Numbered from the stretch's first letter, positions 1 through 6,088 are shown. The stretch: DNA of 6,904 bases from SIG565 sp045646145 (GCA_045646145.1 JAZRKE010000052.1:1-6904); one strand, 5' to 3'. Translations and numbers: made by a program. The notes: a model not told the origin generated them from the letters alone.

Positions 1-16
1 ATCCAAAGAATAGGGA

Positions 17-45
17 TTGAGAAAAATCATACGAAATGGTATAAT
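17..45 (+). promoter_or_regulatory. Sigma-A-type promoter of the flavoprotein gene
   Basis: A -35 box TTGAGA (17-22) and a perfect -10 box TATAAT (40-45) are separated by 17 bases. A TG one base before the -10 makes it an extended -10. Transcription should start near 52, giving a short leader of about 28 bases before the ATG at 80. No inverted repeat or MerR-type 19-base spacer is visible, so expression may be constitutive or controlled by something not readable here. Confidence 0.75.
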
Positions 46-79
46 TAATATATAAACTAAATTTTAGGAGGGCACACAA

Positions 80-1750
80 ATGAAAACCATTATTATAGGC
101 GGTGTTGCAGGCGGCGCAACTGCGGCGGCGCGGCTTCGCAGGCTGGATGAAAAAACCGAAATTATTATTTTAGAGCGTGGCGAATATGTGTCCTTTGCCA
201 ACTGCGGTCTGCCGTATTATATCGGCGGTGTCATCACTGACCGCGAGGACTTAACTCTCCAAACTCCAGAGAGTTTCAAAGAAAGGTTTAATATTGATGT
301 CAGAGTGTTAAACGAGGCGGTTAAGATAAGCCCCGATACCAAAACTGTTACCGTCAAAAATCTTCGTACAGGCGAAACCCATGAAGAAATCTATGATAAC
401 CTTATTTTGTCTATGGGCGCTGAACCGATACGCCCGAATATTGAAGGTGCTGACGGTAGCAATGTTTTCACACTTCGTAACATTCCCGATACCTTAAAAA
501 TTAAAAATTATATTAATACCGCAAAACCACGCTCGGCTGTGGTGATCGGCGGCGGATATATTGGTGTTGAAATGGCGGAAAATTTAGCCGAAGCAGGGCT
601 AAAGGTTGCGATCGTCGAGCTTGCCGACCATCTGATCGCACCCCTCGATTTTGATATGGCAGCAGACGTTCACCGCTATATTAAATCCAAAGAAATTTAT
701 CTGCACCTTAATAACGGTGTAAAGTCTATAAACGGAAATACTGTCGTCTTGCAAAACGGCGAAATTACCGCCGATATGATTATTATGTCGGTGGGTGTCC
801 GTCCCGAGACGGCTATCGCAAAAGACTGCGGAATAGAACTCAATGCGCGCGGAAGCATTATTGTAAACAACAAAATGCAGACCAATATACCGAATATTTA
901 TGCTGTCGGTGATGCAGTTGAGGTTGAGGATTTTATAACAAAAAAACCTGCCTTTATTCCTCTTGCAGGGCCTGCCAATAAGCAGGGCAGAATTGCCGCC
1001 GACAATATCGCGGGATACGAGAGCGTTTATACCGGCACGCAAGGCTCAGCGGTGTTAAAACTCTTTGATATGACAGTTGCTACCACAGGTCTTAATGAAA
1101 AGTCGGCTACTGCGGCAGGCATTGATTACGATAAAACCTATACCTATTCGGCATCCCACGCCACTTATTATCCGGGGGCTGCACAGATGTCAATAAAAGC
1201 TCTGTGGGATAAGAAAACATTTCAAATCATTGGTGCGCAGATTGTTGGCTTTGACGGTGTGGACAAGCGCATGGACGTGCTTGCCACCGCTATCCGTTTC
1301 GGTGCTAAAATCACCGACCTTACCACCCTTGAACTTTGCTATGCGCCGCCTTTTGGAAGTGCGAAAGACCCCGTCAATATGCTCGGCTTCGTTGCCGAAA
1401 ATATCGTCAGCGGAAAGCTAAAACAGTTCTTCTGGCACGATGTGGAAAATCTCCCCCGTGACGGCAGTGTTTTCTTGCTCGACACCCGAACACCGTATGA
1501 AGTAATGTATGGTAAAATTGATGACTTTGTCAATATTCCGCTTGATGAATTGCGTGAACGACTTGATGAAATTCCAAAAGATAAACCTATTTATGTTCAT
1601 TGTCATTCGGGGCTTCGTTCCTATCTTGCTTGTCGAATACTGACAGGCAACGGGTACAACTGCTATAACCTTGCAGGCGGTTGGCGGCTTTATGAATCGG
1701 TCATAAACGAACGCACCGTCCCTGAATACTCTTGTAAAGACTGTAAATAA
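80..1750 (+). CDS. CoA-disulfide / NAD(P)H-dependent persulfide reductase with C-terminal rhodanese domain (CoADR-RHD type)
   Basis: A 556-residue flavoprotein of the pyridine nucleotide disulfide oxidoreductase family. Residues 4-17 form the FAD-binding GGVAGGATAAA loop. Cys42 in SFANCGLPYY is the single redox cysteine typical of CoA-disulfide reductases and NADH oxidases. GGGYIG (157-162) binds NAD(P)H, AVGDA (275-279) is the second FAD contact, and a dimerisation domain follows to about 445. From about 453 to 548 lies a rhodanese domain with catalytic Cys508 in the loop CHSGLRS. The length and order match known CoADR-RHD and NADH-dependent persulfide reductases, which reduce CoA or glutathione persulfides and disulfides; the exact substrate is inferred. 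The protein ends in an extra CKDC motif (Cys552, Cys555). The start is set by AGGAGGG at 66-72, seven bases before the ATG. It is probably cytoplasmic and monocistronic, ending at the shared terminator. Confidence 0.92.
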   Translation: MKTIIIGGVAGGATAAARLRRLDEKTEIIILERGEYVSFANCGLPYYIGGVITDREDLTLQTPESFKERFNIDVRVLNEAVKISPDTKTVTVKNLRTGETHEEIYDNLILSMGAEPIRPNIEGADGSNVFTLRNIPDTLKIKNYINTAKPRSAVVIGGGYIGVEMAENLAEAGLKVAIVELADHLIAPLDFDMAADVHRYIKSKEIYLHLNNGVKSINGNTVVLQNGEITADMIIMSVGVRPETAIAKDCGIELNARGSIIVNNKMQTNIPNIYAVGDAVEVEDFITKKPAFIPLAGPANKQGRIAADNIAGYESVYTGTQGSAVLKLFDMTVATTGLNEKSATAAGIDYDKTYTYSASHATYYPGAAQMSIKALWDKKTFQIIGAQIVGFDGVDKRMDVLATAIRFGAKITDLTTLELCYAPPFGSAKDPVNMLGFVAENIVSGKLKQFFWHDVENLPRDGSVFLLDTRTPYEVMYGKIDDFVNIPLDELRERLDEIPKDKPIYVHCHSGLRSYLACRILTGNGYNCYNLAGGWRLYESVINERTVPEYSCKDCK

Positions 1751-1763
1751 ATATGGTTATAAG

Positions 1764-1803
1764 AAAAGCCGATGGGAAATCTTGCGATTCCTCATCGGCT
1801 TTT
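1764..1803. terminator. Bidirectional Rho-independent terminator between convergent genes
   Basis: An 11-base perfect stem pairs 1764-1774 (AAAAGCCGATG) with 1793-1803 (CATCGGCTTTT). After a G-T and a G-C pair and one A/C mismatch, a further four pairs (1778-1781 with 1786-1789) close on a four-base loop. The stem ends in A/T runs at both sides, so transcripts from either strand finish in U residues. It lies 13 bases after the flavoprotein stop and three bases beyond the catalase stop on the minus strand, so it can serve both genes. Confidence 0.88.
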
Positions 1804-1805
1804 GG

Positions 1806-2471
1806 TTACTTATCAAAAGAAACAGGATTTGTATCGTTTGTCGCAAATGCGTTTGGACCGGGATCAGACATTGAGAAATACATTTTAGCAGCCTTTGTTG
1901 TGCCGAAATCTCTGTTAGAGCCTGAGTTCTGCACCTTGTTAAAAGCATCTCGGAACATCTGATTGTGCGCTTCTTCACGGTTTAAAAGGAAGTCGATGGT
2001 CTCACGCACCTTTTTGTCATCAATCTGGCGGTAAAGGTATTCATAAACCACCTTTGCGCGTTGTTCGGAGGCGATATTGCTGAGCAGGTCTGCACACAGG
2101 TCTCCCGTAACTGTTACATAGTCGCCCGTCCAGGAGTAACCCGAAGCATTTATGAGTCCGGGGTTAAGACCTAAAAGTACGTGGGACTGGATCTCACCTG
2201 ACGGCACCTGCTGGACATCTACATCGTGTCCGTTAAGCAAATTGATGGTCTGCGCTACCATTTCCATATGGCCAAGTTCCTCGGCGGCAATGTCAAGAAA
2301 TAAATCCTTAATTTCAGGGTCTTTAATTCTAAAACTTTGGGACATATACTGCATAGCCGCCTTAAGCTCACCGTTACCGCCGCCAAGCTGTTCTTGCAAA
2401 AGCGCCGCATACTGCGGGTTTGGTTTTTCTACCGCTACAGGATGAAATAGCATCTTTTCGTGTTTAAACAT
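1806..2471 (-). CDS. Manganese catalase family protein (dimanganese, ferritin-like fold)
   Basis: A 221-residue protein of the manganese catalase / CotJC family, which disproportionates hydrogen peroxide at a dinuclear manganese site in a four-helix bundle. The expected ligands are visible: Glu35 in GELKAAMQY, Glu65 and His68 in AEELGHMEM, Glu136 in SEQRAK, and His169 in REEAH. Their spacing matches the Lactobacillus plantarum enzyme (35, 66, 69, 148, 181) with a shortened middle. The protein is shorter than classical enzymes of about 270 residues and somewhat longer than spore-coat CotJC; no cotJA or cotJB partner is present, so a vegetative oxidative-stress enzyme is more likely. The start is supported by GGAGGT (2483-2478 on the minus strand), six bases before the ATG. 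No signal peptide is seen, so it should be cytoplasmic. It converges on the flavoprotein gene. Confidence 0.92.
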   Translation of the reverse strand: MFKHEKMLFHPVAVEKPNPQYAALLQEQLGGGNGELKAAMQYMSQSFRIKDPEIKDLFLDIAAEELGHMEMVAQTINLLNGHDVDVQQVPSGEIQSHVLLGLNPGLINASGYSWTGDYVTVTGDLCADLLSNIASEQRAKVVYEYLYRQIDDKKVRETIDFLLNREEAHNQMFRDAFNKVQNSGSNRDFGTTKAAKMYFSMSDPGPNAFATNDTNPVSFDK

Positions 2472-2483
2472 AAACTTACCTCC

Positions 2484-2678
2484 GTTAATATTGTATTAGA
2501 TATTCTTTCCATTTTTTATGGTGATATGCAAAGGATAACTACCTTGCTGCTAATGATTCTATTGATTCGCTTTCTAACAATCTAATCAATTGTTTTTTGT
2601 GGTGTATCAGGTATTCCTTTTTGTCATTGTTCGTTTTTAACGGACTTGTTCAGTTGTTAGCGTCCTTTTACTATTGGG
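2484..2678. other. Divergent intergenic region without a recognisable gene
   Basis: About 195 AT-rich bases lie between the catalase ribosome binding site and the permease promoter. Two small dyads are visible: ATTGATT (2561-2567) with AATCAAT (2584-2590), followed by a T run, and GTTCGTT (2629-2635) with AACGGAC (2639-2645) around a three-base loop. The catalase promoter must lie here on the minus strand, but I see no convincing -35/-10 pair. No small open frame with a ribosome binding site was found. Confidence 0.4.
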
Positions 2679-2707
2679 TAGAAAAATTCATAATTGTGTG
2701 TTATAAT
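2679..2707 (+). promoter_or_regulatory. Probable extended -10 promoter of the permease-arsC-rhodanese run
   Basis: A perfect TATAAT (2702-2707) is preceded by TGT, giving an extended -10. The hexamer at the 17-base distance, TAGAAA (2679-2684), is a poor -35, which extended -10 promoters tolerate. Transcription would begin near 2714, about 29 bases before the ATG at 2743. The ACGTAACGT motif of the downstream MerR promoters is absent here. Confidence 0.55.
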
Positions 2708-2742
2708 CAACTAAATGAATTGTTATTTAATGGTGATACGAT

Positions 2743-3519
2743 ATGGGAGATATTTTAATTAAAATACTTGTCTGTTTTCTCGCAGGAGCAGGGGCAGGCA
2801 TTGGAACGGGATTTGCGGGAATGAGTGCTGCCGCCGTTATCGGCCCTATGCTGATAACATTTTTGGGTGTACCTGCTTACGATGCGGTCGGAATAGGACT
2901 TATCAGCGACGTTTTGGCAAGCCTTGTCAGCGCATATACCTATAAGAAAAGCGGAAATTTGGACGTTAAAAACAGTTTACCGCTGCTCGTGAGCGTTCTT
3001 ATAGTAACGATGATCGGCAGCTTTGTGGCAAGTTTTCTGCCCGAGCAAGCCATGAGCGGTACTATGCAGATAGCATTGATCATTATCGGCTTGCGTTTTA
3101 TATTAAAACCTGTAAACAAGACAAGAGAGCAGTTGGAGGCAGTTTCTCCGAAAAGCAGACTAATTAAGGCAATCATCGGTGGCGTCTTCGTTGGCTTTAT
3201 CTGTGGTTTTGCCGGTGCGGGCGGTGGAATGATGCTGTTACTTGTTTTGACTTCTTTCCTCGGTTATCCTATGCATTTGGCTGTCGGTACAAGCGTGTTC
3301 ATTATGGCGTTTACTGCTCTTACAGGCGGTATCAGCCATTTTATGATCGGTGGAGTTCCGGATATTCTTTGCCTCGTGTTGTGCGTTGTATTTACTCTGC
3401 TTTGGGCAAGAATCGCTGCAAAAATCGCCAACAAGTCTAACGCTAAAACCTTAAACCGCGTGGTCGGTGTTGTTATGATTATTACGAGTATCGTAATCTT
3501 GGCGGTTAATTATTTTTAA
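2743..3519 (+). CDS. TSUP (TauE/SafE/YfcA) family membrane permease, probable sulfite or organosulfonate/sulfur-compound exporter
   Basis: A 258-residue, very hydrophobic protein with about eight membrane segments and the two-fold internal repeat of the TSUP family. The first half carries GAGAGIGTGFAGM (about 15-27) and the second GFICGFAGAGGGMM (about 150-163). Each is followed by a stretch ending in a conserved LGVPAYDAVG / LGYPMHLAVG pattern. Family members move sulfite, sulfoacetate, taurine, thiosulfate and related anions. The substrate cannot be read from sequence; the rhodanese and ArsC neighbours favour a sulfur oxyanion or related compound. The start uses GGTGAT (2732-2737), five bases before the ATG. 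It leads a run of four same-strand genes, with 41 bases to the next. It lies in the cytoplasmic membrane. Confidence 0.88.
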   Translation: MGDILIKILVCFLAGAGAGIGTGFAGMSAAAVIGPMLITFLGVPAYDAVGIGLISDVLASLVSAYTYKKSGNLDVKNSLPLLVSVLIVTMIGSFVASFLPEQAMSGTMQIALIIIGLRFILKPVNKTREQLEAVSPKSRLIKAIIGGVFVGFICGFAGAGGGMMLLLVLTSFLGYPMHLAVGTSVFIMAFTALTGGISHFMIGGVPDILCLVLCVVFTLLWARIAAKIANKSNAKTLNRVVGVVMIITSIVILAVNYF

Positions 3520-3560
3520 TGTAATCGGTTCAAAAAACTCTTAATTTTCGAGGAAGATTT

Positions 3561-4241
3561 ATGAAAGACGAATGTTTAATTTGCGGTGCACCACTTACAT
3601 ATTTAGAAAACGAAACGCAAATGGAGTGTGCCATTTGTCATAAAAAAGAAAGCAGTAAGACTGCTTGTGAAAAGGGACATTATGTTTGTAACGAATGTCA
3701 TACCGGCGGAATTGATTCCATTATCGCTGTTTGCCTTGCTGAAACCTCTAAAAATCCTCTTCTGATTTTGCAAAAGTTGATGGCACTACCTTTTTGCCAT
3801 ATGCACGGCCCCGAGCATCATATTATGGTGGGTGCGGCATTGCTGACCGCCTATAAAAACGCAGGCGGTAATATTGATTTGCCGAAATCCTTGGTTGAAA
3901 TGCAGTCACGTGGTAAACAAGTTCCCGGCGGAGCTTGCGGTTTTTGGGGCGCTTGCGGTGCAGGAATCAGTGCCGGTATGTTTGTTTCTATCATAACCGG
4001 CTCAACACCCCTTGCCAACGAAGCGTGGGGACTTTCCAACAAAATGACCTCAAAAGCTCTTGGTGCAATCGGTGAGGTCGGCGGCCCTCGTTGTTGTAAG
4101 CGTGATTCTTACCTTGCCATAATTAAAGCGGTGGAGTTTGTGAAAGAAAATTTTGGTATTGAGATGGAACTTGATGAAATTAAATGCGTTCACTCATCAC
4201 AGAATAATCAATGTATCGGTGTGAGGTGTCCGTTCAGATGA
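3561..4241 (+). CDS. Cys-rich DUF5714-like protein of unknown function
   Basis: A 226-residue protein resembling the DUF5714 family of anaerobic bacteria and archaea; I recognise the pattern but no biochemical function is established. The N-terminus has three CxxC pairs (Cys5/8, 23/26, 43/46) plus Cys36 and His40, which look like a zinc-ribbon or rubredoxin-like metal module. The core has an FCHMHGPEHH segment (77-86), GGACGFWGACGAG (glycine and cysteine rich), GGPRCC, and a C-terminal CVHSSQNNQCIGVRCPFR. This is a dense set of Cys and His suited to metal or Fe-S binding or thiol chemistry (inference). No signal peptide or membrane span is evident. The ribosome binding site is GAGG (3550-3553), seven bases before the ATG. 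Its stop overlaps the arsC start as ATGA, indicating translational coupling and a shared job. Confidence 0.75.
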   Translation: MKDECLICGAPLTYLENETQMECAICHKKESSKTACEKGHYVCNECHTGGIDSIIAVCLAETSKNPLLILQKLMALPFCHMHGPEHHIMVGAALLTAYKNAGGNIDLPKSLVEMQSRGKQVPGGACGFWGACGAGISAGMFVSIITGSTPLANEAWGLSNKMTSKALGAIGEVGGPRCCKRDSYLAIIKAVEFVKENFGIEMELDEIKCVHSSQNNQCIGVRCPFR

Positions 4242-4612
4242 AGAAAATAGCCTTTCTTTGCGTACATAATTCCTGTCGCAGTCAAATTGCCGAGGCACTG
4301 GGTAAACACCTGCGTGGCAATGAGTTTGATTTTTACTCGGCAGGAACTGAAACTAAACCACAAATAAATCAGGATGCCGTTCGGCTTATGAAACAACTCT
4401 ACGGTATTGATATGGAGCAAACACAGTATAGCAAAACCATTGATAAAATTCCCACACCCGATGTGGTAATTTCAATGGGTTGCGATGTCGGTTGTCCCTA
4501 TATCGGCAGAGCATTTGACGATAATTGGAACTTGCCCGATCCCACGGGAAAAAGCGATGAAGTGTTCAAATCTGTAATTGCCGAGATTAAAAAACGGATA
4601 CTCGCCTTATAA
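4238..4612 (+). CDS. arsC: ArsC-type arsenate reductase / low-molecular-weight phosphatase fold protein
   Basis: A 124-residue protein of the LMW-PTPase-like ArsC family, which reduces arsenate to arsenite through a cysteine cascade fed by thioredoxin or another thiol. The P-loop C-x5-R-S is Cys8-Val-His-Asn-Ser-Cys13-Arg14-Ser15. The later redox pair appears as Cys82 and Cys86 in MGCDVGCP, closer together than Cys82/Cys89 of the Staphylococcus enzyme but common in clostridial forms. Asp101 in DPTGK is the general acid. The chosen ATG at 4238 has GAGGTG (4223-4228) nine bases upstream and gives the usual N-terminus MKKIAFLCVHNSC; an upstream in-frame ATG at 4211 would add nine atypical residues and sits before the ribosome binding site. 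The start overlaps the preceding stop by four bases. No arsR, arsB or acr3 is in the window, so the true substrate could be a different oxyanion or phosphoprotein. Confidence 0.85.
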   Translation: MKKIAFLCVHNSCRSQIAEALGKHLRGNEFDFYSAGTETKPQINQDAVRLMKQLYGIDMEQTQYSKTIDKIPTPDVVISMGCDVGCPYIGRAFDDNWNLPDPTGKSDEVFKSVIAEIKKRILAL

Positions 4613-4634
4613 TAAACAAAACGGAGCAGATACT

Positions 4635-5036
4635 ATGAAAAAAGTTAAAGGATTGATTATAATGCTTTTAATATCACTCTCATTATTTGGAATGACCGCT
4701 TGTGATGGCGAAAATAATAAAACATCGACCTACGAACAAATTAGCGCCGAACAAGCAAAAAACATTATGGATACTGAAAAGGATTATGTAATTATCGATG
4801 CGAGAACCGAAGAAGAATTCGCCGAGGGACATATCGAAAACGCAATTTTAATCCCGGAATATGAAATATCAAATCGTGCCGAAGAAGAACTGCCCGACAA
4901 AGAGCAACTGATATTAGTCTACTGCCGTAGTGGTAGAAGAAGTAAAATTGCATCTGAGGAGCTTGTAAAACTCGGTTACACCAACGTAAAAGAATTCGGC
5001 GGCATCATCGACTGGCCGTATGAAATTGTAAAATAA
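4635..5036 (+). CDS. Rhodanese-domain lipoprotein (sulfurtransferase)
   Basis: A 133-residue single rhodanese domain with a lipoprotein signal peptide. Basic residues (Lys2, 3, 5), a hydrophobic stretch (7-19) and MTAC with Cys23 as the likely lipidated residue place it on the outer face of the membrane. The rhodanese fold starts near 36 (ISAEQAKNIM), with strand YVIIDAR (51-57), GHIENAILIP (65-74), catalytic Cys97 in CRSGRRS, and the closing FGGIIDWP (121-128). Such proteins carry persulfide sulfur on the catalytic Cys. The start at 4635 has GGAG (4623-4626) eight bases upstream; extending to 4578 would overlap arsC and hide the signal peptide. It follows arsC by 22 bases and is likely the last gene of the permease run. 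Its segment from Ile53 to the stop is duplicated, with about 8% divergence, at 5839-6085 inside the MerR chimera. Confidence 0.9.
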   Translation: MKKVKGLIIMLLISLSLFGMTACDGENNKTSTYEQISAEQAKNIMDTEKDYVIIDARTEEEFAEGHIENAILIPEYEISNRAEEELPDKEQLILVYCRSGRRSKIASEELVKLGYTNVKEFGGIIDWPYEIVK

Positions 5037-5039
5037 AAC
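4790..5039 (+). repeat. Rhodanese repeat, copy 1 (donor)
   Basis: This stretch matches 5839-6088. I count about 20 base differences over the roughly 235 coding bases after the shared AATTATCGATGC. Similarity starts exactly at that 12-mer (4790-4801) and ends just after the stop codon in AAAAC (5035-5039). It codes residues Ile53 to the end of the lipoprotein. The catalytic loop CRSGRRS is unchanged in both copies. Confidence 0.93.
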
Positions 5040-5079
5040 GTTTTAATACCGTATAGTAACAATATAGAGGTGATAAACA

Positions 5080-5484
5080 TTGCAAGAAAAAGATTGGGCA
5101 AGAGGAACACTTAAAGAAGTTCCGTTTTGGCGTAAAGACATGCAACCCGAGGAATATGATTATGAAAGAAGTTACTTTCATCAAAATTGGGAGAATTATA
5201 CCAACGGAAAATATATACCTTTATGGAAACAAATAGAACAAAGTAAAAATTACAATACAACAATAGCTTCTTTTGAGCATGAATTCAAAATTGCTATTTA
5301 TTGTACAATAAGCAATGAAACGAATATAGATTATTTAAAATCAGTTGTTATTGATAATGTGGAATATAATGTTTTAGATTATCATGTAATATGCTTTCTT
5401 ATGGGTAATAAAGCTTTGGCAATAACGCTAGATACCGACAGTATTATAAAATCTAATCAAAAAATATTTTTTAGAAATAAATGA
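5080..5484 (+). CDS. Hypothetical protein, AT-rich, no recognised family
   Basis: A 134-residue product that I do not recognise. It begins with TTG at 5080, six bases after a good ribosome binding site GAGGTGA (5067-5073); the first in-frame ATG at 5140 has none. The N-terminal 50 residues are polar and aromatic-rich (WARG, PFWRKD, YDYERSYFHQNWENY). The second half alternates short hydrophobic strands (FKIAIYCTIS, SVVIDNVEYNVLDYHVICFLMG, ALAITLD) and looks like a small soluble beta-rich domain. There is no signal peptide or membrane span. G+C falls to about 23% over 5221-5400 by hand count, clearly below the roughly 40% of its neighbours, while the first part is near 40%. The whole gene lies in a 453-base stretch that is missing from the second copy of the surrounding duplication, so it was either inserted here or lost there. 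Confidence 0.6.
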   Translation: MQEKDWARGTLKEVPFWRKDMQPEEYDYERSYFHQNWENYTNGKYIPLWKQIEQSKNYNTTIASFEHEFKIAIYCTISNETNIDYLKSVVIDNVEYNVLDYHVICFLMGNKALAITLDTDSIIKSNQKIFFRNK

Positions 5485-5487
5485 TTC

Positions 5488-5850
5488 AAAACACTTGACT
5501 TTGACGTAACGTAATACCTTATACTGTCAAATGAGGGGTGATTTTATTATGAAAATGCAGATAAAAGAGTTTGCAAAACTTACAGGTGTCAGTGTGCGCA
5601 CACTGCACTATTATGATGAAATAGGACTCTTAAAACCCGCCCTTGTGGACGCACAAAACGGCTATAGGTTTTATGACGAAAATTCTCTCCTGCGTATGCA
5701 AGAGATACTGTTTTATCGCGAACTTGACTTCCCGCTTAAGAGCATTTTAGAGATATTATCATCTCCCGATTATAACAAGCAAAAAGCACTCGCCAAGCAA
5801 CGAAAACTCTTAGAGTTAAAAAAGGAACGATTAGAGAGAATTATCGATGC
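5488..5850 (+). repeat. MerR promoter plus DNA-binding-domain repeat, copy 1
   Basis: This matches 6084-6444 from AAAAC through the promoter and the first 101 codons of the MerR gene to AATTATCGATGC. By hand count the coding part (5549-5850) differs at 10 positions of 302, and the promoter at one. The only length change is two bases in the leader between the ribosome binding site and the start codon. Confidence 0.95.
5495..5530 (+). promoter_or_regulatory. MerR-type promoter/operator of the chimeric gene
   Basis: TTGACT (5495-5500) and TATACT (5520-5525) are 19 bases apart, the over-long spacer that MerR-family activators untwist. Within the spacer is the near-palindrome ACGTAACGT (5504-5512), and an outer dyad TTGAC (5495-5499) / GTCAA (5526-5530) frames the promoter. 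Transcription should start around 5532, which rules out an ATG at 5531 as the start codon. Autoregulation by the encoded MerR domain is the expected arrangement. Confidence 0.82.
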
Positions 5851-6085
5851 GAGAACTGAGGAAGAATTCGCCGAGGGACATATCGAAAACGCAATTTTAA
5901 TCCCCGAATACGAAATTAAAGACCGTGCCCAAAAAGAACTGCCCGACAAAGAGCAACTGATATTAGTCTACTGTCGTAGTGGCAGAAGAAGTAAAATCGC
6001 ATCTGAGGAACTTGTGAAACTCGGTTACAACAACGTAAAAGAATTCGGTGGCATCATCGACTGGCCGTATGAAGTTATAAAATAA
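5549..6085 (+). CDS. Chimeric protein: MerR DNA-binding/dimerisation domain fused to a truncated rhodanese domain
   Basis: A 178-residue in-frame fusion. Residues 1-101 are a MerR domain: HTH from Ile5 to about Tyr22 (AKLTGVSVRTLHYYDEIGLL), the wing with NGYRFYDE (37-44), and the dimerisation helix KALAKQRKLLELKKERLERI (79-98). Residues 98-178 copy the rhodanese lipoprotein from Ile53 to its end, with catalytic Cys142 in CRSGRRS intact. Missing are the TipAS effector domain and the first rhodanese segment (about 20 residues before strand IIDAR). No signal peptide is present, so the rhodanese part would be cytoplasmic. The start ATG at 5549 follows AGGGG (5534-5538) by ten bases; 5531 lies at the transcription start and is rejected. 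Relative to the donor, changes cluster at Lys124, Asp125, Gln128 and Lys129. Whether the truncated domain folds is unknown; the product could sense persulfide or compete for the MerR operators. Confidence 0.85.
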   Translation: MKMQIKEFAKLTGVSVRTLHYYDEIGLLKPALVDAQNGYRFYDENSLLRMQEILFYRELDFPLKSILEILSSPDYNKQKALAKQRKLLELKKERLERIIDARTEEEFAEGHIENAILIPEYEIKDRAQKELPDKEQLILVYCRSGRRSKIASEELVKLGYNNVKEFGGIIDWPYEVIK

Positions 6086-6088
6086 AAC
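5839..6088 (+). repeat. Rhodanese repeat, copy 2 (in the chimera)
   Basis: This is the partner of 4790-5039. Of the codon changes I counted, 11 are silent and seven alter an amino acid (S/K, N/D, E/Q, E/K, T/N, I/V, V/I). There is no stop or frameshift. Directly after the shared AAAAC (6084-6088) the sequence goes into the next MerR promoter, with no equivalent of the 5040-5487 gene. Confidence 0.93.

Noticed and set aside
599..1042. Long minus-strand open frame inside the flavoprotein gene
   Set aside because: It has no ribosome binding site or recognisable domain and lies fully opposite a well-supported gene.
2152..2445. Plus-strand open frame opposite the manganese catalase
   Set aside because: The minus strand carries all catalase metal ligands; the plus-strand product resembles nothing known and has no ribosome binding site.
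2472..2560. Sporulation-sigma promoter for the catalase on the minus strand
   Set aside because: A CATA-containing stretch is present but no matching -35 at the right distance, and the cotJ partner genes are absent.
2561..2599. Hairpin ATTGATT/AATCAAT followed by a T run as a terminator or attenuator
   Set aside because: The stem is seven mostly A-T pairs with a 16-base loop, too weak, and no gene upstream on the plus strand needs it.
5035..5044. Palindrome AAAACGTTTT after the rhodanese stop as a terminator
   Set aside because: It has no loop, no GC-rich stem and no T run, so it would not terminate transcription. It may only be where the AAAAC boundary falls.
5026..5057. Promoter for the 5080 gene (TTGTAA and TATAGT)
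   Set aside because: The 20-base spacer and poor hexamers make it unconvincing; read-through from the upstream operon is as likely.
5549..6085. The chimera as a sequencing or assembly error
   Set aside because: The duplicate segments differ at about 3% (MerR) and about 8% (rhodanese) of positions with the frame kept, so they are distinct loci and not the same reads placed twice. Long-read confirmation would still be useful.
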